From Collinsella aerofaciens (GTDB taxonomy: Bacteria > Actinomycetota > Coriobacteriia > Coriobacteriales > Coriobacteriaceae), in assembly GCA_030841765.1 (NCBI GenBank), contig JAUUSS010000027.1, positions 1 through 22,912 on the forward strand: a stretch of DNA of 22,912 nucleotides, read 5' to 3'. A program made the position numbers and the translations under genes. Every line of letters starts with the position of its first letter. The first letter of the stretch is position 1. Positions 22,685 through 22,912 of this stretch are shown piece by piece. The notes under the pieces were generated by a model, which saw only the letters and a program-made list of their open reading frames with translations, ran no database searches and was not told the DNA's origin.

Positions 22685-22912
22685 CTACGACAGTTCGTCG
22701 GCTACTTGGTGTTCGTAGAAGGCTTCGATTACGGCGTTAAAGTCGCGGGCGAAGTCTTCCATGGTTCCGCGCCAGGTGGCTCGGCCGGGTTTTCCCTGGC
22801 CAACATAGGCAGTTTGAATGCCGCAGGCGGGACTGGGGAAGTCGCGCTTGGGATCGTTGCCCACCCTAAGGACCGCGGGTGGCTCGAGCCCCATCACCTG
22901 AAGCTGCTCTCG
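22685..22912 (-). CDS. HAD-like hydrolase, C-terminal part (cut by window edge)
   Basis: Only the last 75 residues are in the window; the frame is open to the right edge. They contain VLRVGNDPKRDFPSPACGIQTAYVG, which resembles HAD motif IV and the following Gly-rich turn (GN-x2-KRD in place of GDD-x3-D). A helical tail follows. The likely product is a small phosphatase of the HAD superfamily. The N-terminal nucleophile motif cannot be checked. The stop codon at 22685 follows the nested palindrome by about 50 bases. Confidence 0.65.
   Translation of the reverse strand, partial: REQLQVMGLEPPAVLRVGNDPKRDFPSPACGIQTAYVGQGKPGRATWRGTMEDFARDFNAVIEAFYEHQVADELS

Noticed and set aside
1..22912. CRISPR arrays, tRNA or rRNA genes, insertion sequences with transposase
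   Set aside because: I looked for regularly spaced direct repeats, cloverleaf-like segments and transposase or integrase motifs, and found none. The repeats present are isolated palindromes.

Overview
The window looks like chromosomal DNA from a high-GC Gram-positive gut anaerobe of the Coriobacteriia, most likely Collinsella or a close relative. That assignment is inference. It rests on GC-rich codon use, the anaerobe-type enzyme set (ThiC, Fe-S cysteine desulfidase) and KGDRHL-type intergenic palindromes, not on a database match. No phage, integrase, transposase, CRISPR, tRNA or rRNA was seen. Genes are compact and mostly monocistronic or in pairs.

Layout. 1-1832: a phosphate pair on the minus strand (PiT permease then DUF47/PhoU-like partner). 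2083-5230: plus-strand genes for a small unknown protein, a Bax-inhibitor-1-like membrane protein, a PARG-like macrodomain protein and an SGNH hydrolase, with clear intrinsic terminators. 5241-6246: a pentapeptide-repeat gene bracketed by two oppositely oriented palindromic repeats, plus a 340-base gene-free stretch packed with hairpins. 6263-8754: thiamine pyrimidine synthesis, with thiC under a TPP riboswitch and thiD downstream. 8782-11748: a membrane-anchored unknown protein, yaaA flanked by two copies of one hairpin repeat, and an M18 aminopeptidase. 11915-14662: polA. 14769-14956: a very long nested palindrome at the 3' end of a Cof-type HAD phosphatase gene. 16038-19495: the last two arginine biosynthesis genes, argG and argH. 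They are preceded by an apparent arginine-rich leader peptide with attenuator-like hairpins, and a 56-codon small ORF lies between them. 19788-20411: ndk with promoter and terminators. 20437-22495: divergent rpiB and a CyuA-type cysteine desulfidase. The right edge holds another nested palindrome and the C-terminal end of a HAD-like protein cut by the window.

Most genes are ordinary housekeeping. The best candidates for something undescribed are: (1) the CGA/CGC-rich leader peptide and alternative hairpins upstream of argG, a possible ribosome-mediated arginine attenuator; (2) several families of intergenic hairpins, two of which occur as pairs around a single gene; (3) the 31-bp perfect nested palindrome after the HAD gene; and (4) a PARG-like macrodomain that lacks the second glutamate of its QEE signature and carries a long Ala/Glu/Pro insert.
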